Below, in pieces: positions 61,146 to 64,000 of a stretch of DNA of 64,000 nt. Numbering within the stretch: the stretch's first letter is position 1; every line of letters begins with the position of its first letter. Both the position numbers and the translations under genes were made by a program. Source of the stretch: Pirellulales bacterium (lineage in GTDB: Bacteria > Planctomycetota > Planctomycetia > Pirellulales > JAEUIK01); NCBI GenBank assembly GCA_019694455.1, contig JAIBBY010000007.1, forward strand, positions 58,722-122,721. Reading direction: 5' to 3'. The notes below the pieces were generated by a model. It did not search any database and was not told where the DNA came from. It saw nothing but the letters and a program-made list of their open reading frames with translations.

Positions 61146-62519
61146 TCAGAACAACTCTTCAATCGCACGCTTGCCAAAATCGACCAGCGGGAACGGGCGC
61201 GACTGTGGGCCCGGCAGCTTGGTTTCAAGATCCAGACCCAGACTGCGATAGATGGTCGCCACCACTTCCGCCGGATCGACCGGCCGCTCGGCCGGCACGC
61301 CGCCAATCGGATCGCTGCGCCCCACAACGCGCCCTCCCTGCACTCCTCCGCCAGCGAATTGAATCGTCCAACATTGTGGCCAATGGTCGCGTCCCCCGGC
61401 CGGATTCACCTTCGGCGTGCGACCAAACTCGGCCAAGTTGCAAACCAGGGTGTCCCCCAACAGGCCACGCTGATCCAGATCTTCCAACAGCGCGCTATAC
61501 GCCTGATCGTACATCGGCGCCACGATGTCGCGCATGCCCTCGATCGATGTGAACGGCTTGGAACCGTGAATGTCCCAGGTGATCTCGTCGAACACCGTAA
61601 GAAACGTGTTCACCGTGACGAACCGCACCCCCGCTTCGATCAACCGCCGCGAAAGTAGGCAGCACTGGCCAAACCGCGTCATCCCATACCGTTCGCGAAC
61701 CTCCACCGGCTCCTTGCTTAGGTCAAATGCCTCGCGCGCCTGTGGGCTGGTCATTAGCCGAAACGCCGCTTCAAAGTTGCTGTCGAGCAATTGTGCTGAC
61801 TCGCTCGCTTCAAAGCTCTTCACGGTCTCGTCGACAATCGCCCGCATCTTGCGCCGCCGATCCAACCGCGCCGTGCCAATCTCGGGGGGGGGCAGCAGAT
61901 CGGGCGCCTTGAAGTCGGGCTTCGCCGGGTCGGCCATCAGCACGAACGGATCGTGCGACTTGCCCAAAAAGCCCGCGTCTTGTCCATGCGGCAAATTGCC
62001 GCCGGTGCGCCCCATTGGCTCCGGCAGCACCACATGCGCCGGCAGATCAGTGCGGCGCCCAAGCAGGTAGCTGGTCACGCAACCCGCATGCGGCGTGTTG
62101 ACGCCGCCGGAGAACAATCGCCCCGTCTGCATCATCTGATGCCCGGTGTCGTGTACGGCGGCGGCCGTGTGGTAGCAACTGCGCACCAGCGAGAACTTGT
62201 CCGCGTGCCGCGCCATTTGCGGAAAAATCTCGGAGATCTGTATCGCGCTGGCGGTCGTGGAGATCGGTTTGAACGGGCCGCGAATCTCCGCCGGCGCCTC
62301 GGGCTTCATGTCCCAGGTGTCGAGTTGGCTAGGCGCGCCGAGATTGAAGATCATGATCACGCTGCGCTTGTCGTGCGGCCGGCTGGCGGCGCGCGCTTCG
62401 GCAGCCAACAACTGCGGCAGCGACAAGCCGAGCGCGCCGAGCGTGCCCGCTTGTAAAAAGTCGCGCCGTGTGATTCCGTCGCAGGTGCGAAACGTGCCGT
62501 CGCCAACCAGATTGAGCAT
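61146..62519 (-). CDS. DUF1501 domain protein, Tat-exported (second copy)
   Basis: 457 residues from ATG at 62519, with GGAG six bases upstream. The Tat signal FRTCDGITRRDFLQAGTLG has Arg18-Arg19. Body motifs match the other copy: FNLGAPSQLDTWDMKPEAPA, VNTFLTVFDEITWDIHGSK, LAEFGRTPKV and GRDHWP. Planctomycete DUF1501 genes usually sit with DUF1549/DUF1553 partners; this one instead precedes modABC by 13 bases, which puts an exported phosphatase-fold protein in an apparent molybdate operon. The reason is unknown. The start is divergent from the M24 peptidase, about 160 bases away. Confidence 0.93.
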   Translation of the reverse strand: MLNLVGDGTFRTCDGITRRDFLQAGTLGALGLSLPQLLAAEARAASRPHDKRSVIMIFNLGAPSQLDTWDMKPEAPAEIRGPFKPISTTASAIQISEIFPQMARHADKFSLVRSCYHTAAAVHDTGHQMMQTGRLFSGGVNTPHAGCVTSYLLGRRTDLPAHVVLPEPMGRTGGNLPHGQDAGFLGKSHDPFVLMADPAKPDFKAPDLLPPPEIGTARLDRRRKMRAIVDETVKSFEASESAQLLDSNFEAAFRLMTSPQAREAFDLSKEPVEVRERYGMTRFGQCCLLSRRLIEAGVRFVTVNTFLTVFDEITWDIHGSKPFTSIEGMRDIVAPMYDQAYSALLEDLDQRGLLGDTLVCNLAEFGRTPKVNPAGGRDHWPQCWTIQFAGGGVQGGRVVGRSDPIGGVPAERPVDPAEVVATIYRSLGLDLETKLPGPQSRPFPLVDFGKRAIEELF

Positions 62520-62681
62520 GATGCGCTCCAACAGCAAACGCAGTACGGTAAGCTGCGTCGATAGTAGCAGCCCGCCATAACGGCGGCAACTTCGCGCCGG
62601 CCCCAGCGCTCGCATCGCCGGTCAAAATCGCTCAGAATGAACGCCGCACTCATCTCCGTGCCCAAAAAGGGGACTGTTGTC

Positions 62682-63833
62682 ATGCTGACTCTCGAAGGAT
62701 GCCAGGCTCGCCGCGCGCGACTTTTCGCCAGTCTGGATCGACCGGTTGACTACGCCTTGGTGTTCGATCCGCAGCACCAGATGTATTTTGCCAACTACTA
62801 TCAAACGCCGTTCGTCTTTCGCACTACCAACGCGGCGGCGGTATTGATCTTGGCCGCCGACGGCCGCGCCACGCTCGTTTGCGACAATCAATTACACGCC
62901 TTCGCCGAGCAGGCGTTTGTCGATGAAATCGTCGCCCCCGTCTGGTATCGCGGCCGCGAGAGCGCGCCCCATCGCGAGGCCGCCCTGGTGCGATCCACGC
63001 TCGATCAACTCGACAAGTTCAAGGCCGGCCGCTACGGCTACGAGGCCGCCGTCACACCGGTCGGAATCATCGACGGGCTGCGCCAACTACGATCGGGCGT
63101 GGAACTTGTGCCCGTCGACGCCGTCATTCATCAGCTCAAACGCGCCAAGGATCCCGACGAGGTCTCGCTTATCCGCCGCTCTCTCATGGCCAGCGATCTG
63201 GCCTTTAACACTGCCCTGGCCAAGGTTCGCCCGGGCATGAAAGAACTCGAAGTCTTTCAACTGGTGCAAGACACCGCCCAGCAGGCGATTGGCGAGGCGG
63301 TGATCGTCTACGGCGATTTTGTGTCGGGACCGCGCTGCCAGAAGGTGGGCGGTCCTCCTTCAGACCGCGAGATCGAACCGCGCGATCTGGTGCTGCTCGA
63401 TTTCTCGGTGGTGGTGCGGGGCTATCGTGGCGACTGCGCCAACACCTTTGTTTGCGGCGGCAGGCCGTCCGACGAGGAACGGCGGCTGTACCAGGCGTGC
63501 CTGGCCGCCATGGCCACCGGCGAGTCGCTGCTCAAAGCGGGTCAATCGTGCCGCGAGCTTTACGACGCGGTGCGCGATTCGTTCGCCTCGCGGCATCTCG
63601 CCGACACGTTTCACACGCACGCCGGTCACGGCATTGGGCTAGGCCACCCCGATCCGCCGTACATCGTACCCGAAAGTTCCGACACTTTGCTGGCGGGCGA
63701 CGTCATCACGCTGGAACCGGGACAATACCATCCCGGAGTGGCCGGCATGCGCTACGAACGCAATTACCTGATCACCGACACAGGCTACGAACTGCTCTCG
63801 CACCTCAAATTAGAGATCGATCAAGAGGCGTAA
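62682..63833 (+). CDS. M24 family metallopeptidase, Xaa-Pro aminopeptidase-like
   Basis: 383 residues from ATG at 62682, which has AAGGGG nine bases upstream; the in-frame ATG at 62637 adds 15 residues and lacks a site. The N-terminal domain (creatinase/prolidase type) starts LTLEGCQARRARLFASL. The pita-bread catalytic domain begins near residue 145 and carries the five metal ligands: DFSVVVRGYRGD (two Asp), HTHAGHGIGLGHPDPP (His), ITLEPGQY (Glu) and MRYERNYLIT (Glu). Likely an aminopeptidase or prolidase acting on X-Pro bonds. Cytosolic. A tRNA gene follows about 90 bases later. Confidence 0.93.
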   Translation: MLTLEGCQARRARLFASLDRPVDYALVFDPQHQMYFANYYQTPFVFRTTNAAAVLILAADGRATLVCDNQLHAFAEQAFVDEIVAPVWYRGRESAPHREAALVRSTLDQLDKFKAGRYGYEAAVTPVGIIDGLRQLRSGVELVPVDAVIHQLKRAKDPDEVSLIRRSLMASDLAFNTALAKVRPGMKELEVFQLVQDTAQQAIGEAVIVYGDFVSGPRCQKVGGPPSDREIEPRDLVLLDFSVVVRGYRGDCANTFVCGGRPSDEERRLYQACLAAMATGESLLKAGQSCRELYDAVRDSFASRHLADTFHTHAGHGIGLGHPDPPYIVPESSDTLLAGDVITLEPGQYHPGVAGMRYERNYLITDTGYELLSHLKLEIDQEA

Positions 63834-63925
63834 CGCCCGCTGGCGGTCTTTACGTTCGATTCCGCTGGCCGTAAACTATTGGGCTCACGCCGGTTGGCGA
63901 CGACCAATGGTAGTCGCCACAGGTT

Positions 63926-64000
63926 CGGGGCGTGGCGCAGTTTGGCTAGCGCGCTTGACTGGGGGTCAAGAGGTCGCAGGTTCAAATCCTGTCGCCCCGA
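63926..64000 (+). tRNA. tRNA-Pro (anticodon GGG)
   Basis: 75 bases form a full cloverleaf. Acceptor arms CGGGGCG (63926-63932) and CGCCCCG (63993-63999) pair perfectly and the discriminator is A64000. The D arm is GCGC/GCGC, the anticodon stem CTTGA/TCAAG with loop CTGGGGG gives anticodon GGG, and the T arm GCAGG/CCTGT encloses TTCAAAT. It reads CCC and CCU proline codons. The window ends at the discriminator base, so whether CCA is encoded cannot be seen. Confidence 0.95.

Noticed and set aside
1..64000. Integrated phage, transposon or genomic island
   Set aside because: No integrase, transposase, terminal repeats, or tRNA-linked duplications were found; base composition looks even throughout.

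Overview
The window reads as a chromosomal segment of a planctomycete, most likely Pirellulales-like. The case rests on lineage-typical families found together: three giant surface proteins with an N-terminal LEPR-XLL motif, two Tat-exported DUF1501 proteins, a tandem DUF1080 (3-keto-disaccharide hydrolase) protein, a BBP7-type outer-membrane barrel, and a serine hydrolase ending in dockerin plus PEP-CTERM. Base composition is high in GC and many starts are GTG or TTG. No phage, transposase, CRISPR array or rRNA was seen; the only RNA gene is a tRNA-Pro(GGG) at the right edge.

Layout. 1-9.2 kb: a partial SDR, a Gfo/Idh-like membrane protein, a double-domain GDPD, an amidase, a crotonase with a PaaG-like active-site pattern, an exported protein of unknown function, a Cys-rich lipoprotein, and a beta-lactamase-fold hydrolase with dockerin. 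9.5-14 kb: an exported protein with possible SPOR-like repeats, an HSD10-type dehydrogenase, an O-methyltransferase, a nitroreductase and a hypothetical. 14.6-24.8 kb: giant protein A (1130 aa), a transmembrane Ser/Thr kinase, polyphosphate kinase, a DUF456 membrane protein, a SnoaL-like protein and the DUF1080 protein. 24.8-38.2 kb: BBP7, then giant protein B (3734 aa, 11.2 kb). 38.3-46 kb: DUF1501, a coupled PilZ/GGDEF pair, flavin reductase, RpiB, a protein phosphatase, DUF488 and a lone receiver domain. 46.1-51.3 kb: treY and glgX. 51.3-58.5 kb: a PRC-barrel protein, a Pro/Cys-rich exported protein and giant protein C (1248 aa, a paralogue of A). 58.5-64 kb: modABC directly behind a second DUF1501 gene, an M24 peptidase, and the tRNA.

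How the genes may work together. The main theme is the cell surface. Giants A, B and C each carry a dockerin next to the same ~150-residue module, which looks cohesin-like (core GVFSA..DV.Y, then an IDE.GGF block). If that reading holds, the window encodes a set of secreted proteins able to bind one another, or themselves, through Ca-dependent dockerin contacts. The beta-lactamase-fold enzyme carries a different dockerin. Other themes are c-di-GMP signalling (PilZ/GGDEF), trehalose/glycogen metabolism (TreY plus GlgX, no TreZ seen), molybdate uptake and polyphosphate storage.

Several intergenic regions hold strong inverted repeats that no gene explains. The best are a 13-bp stem with a mutually exclusive alternative pairing at 45514-45559, a possible three-way junction at 46034-46099, an 8-bp repeat 5' of giant A with a palindrome shared with the treY upstream region, and a 23-bp tandem repeat in front of the kinase.
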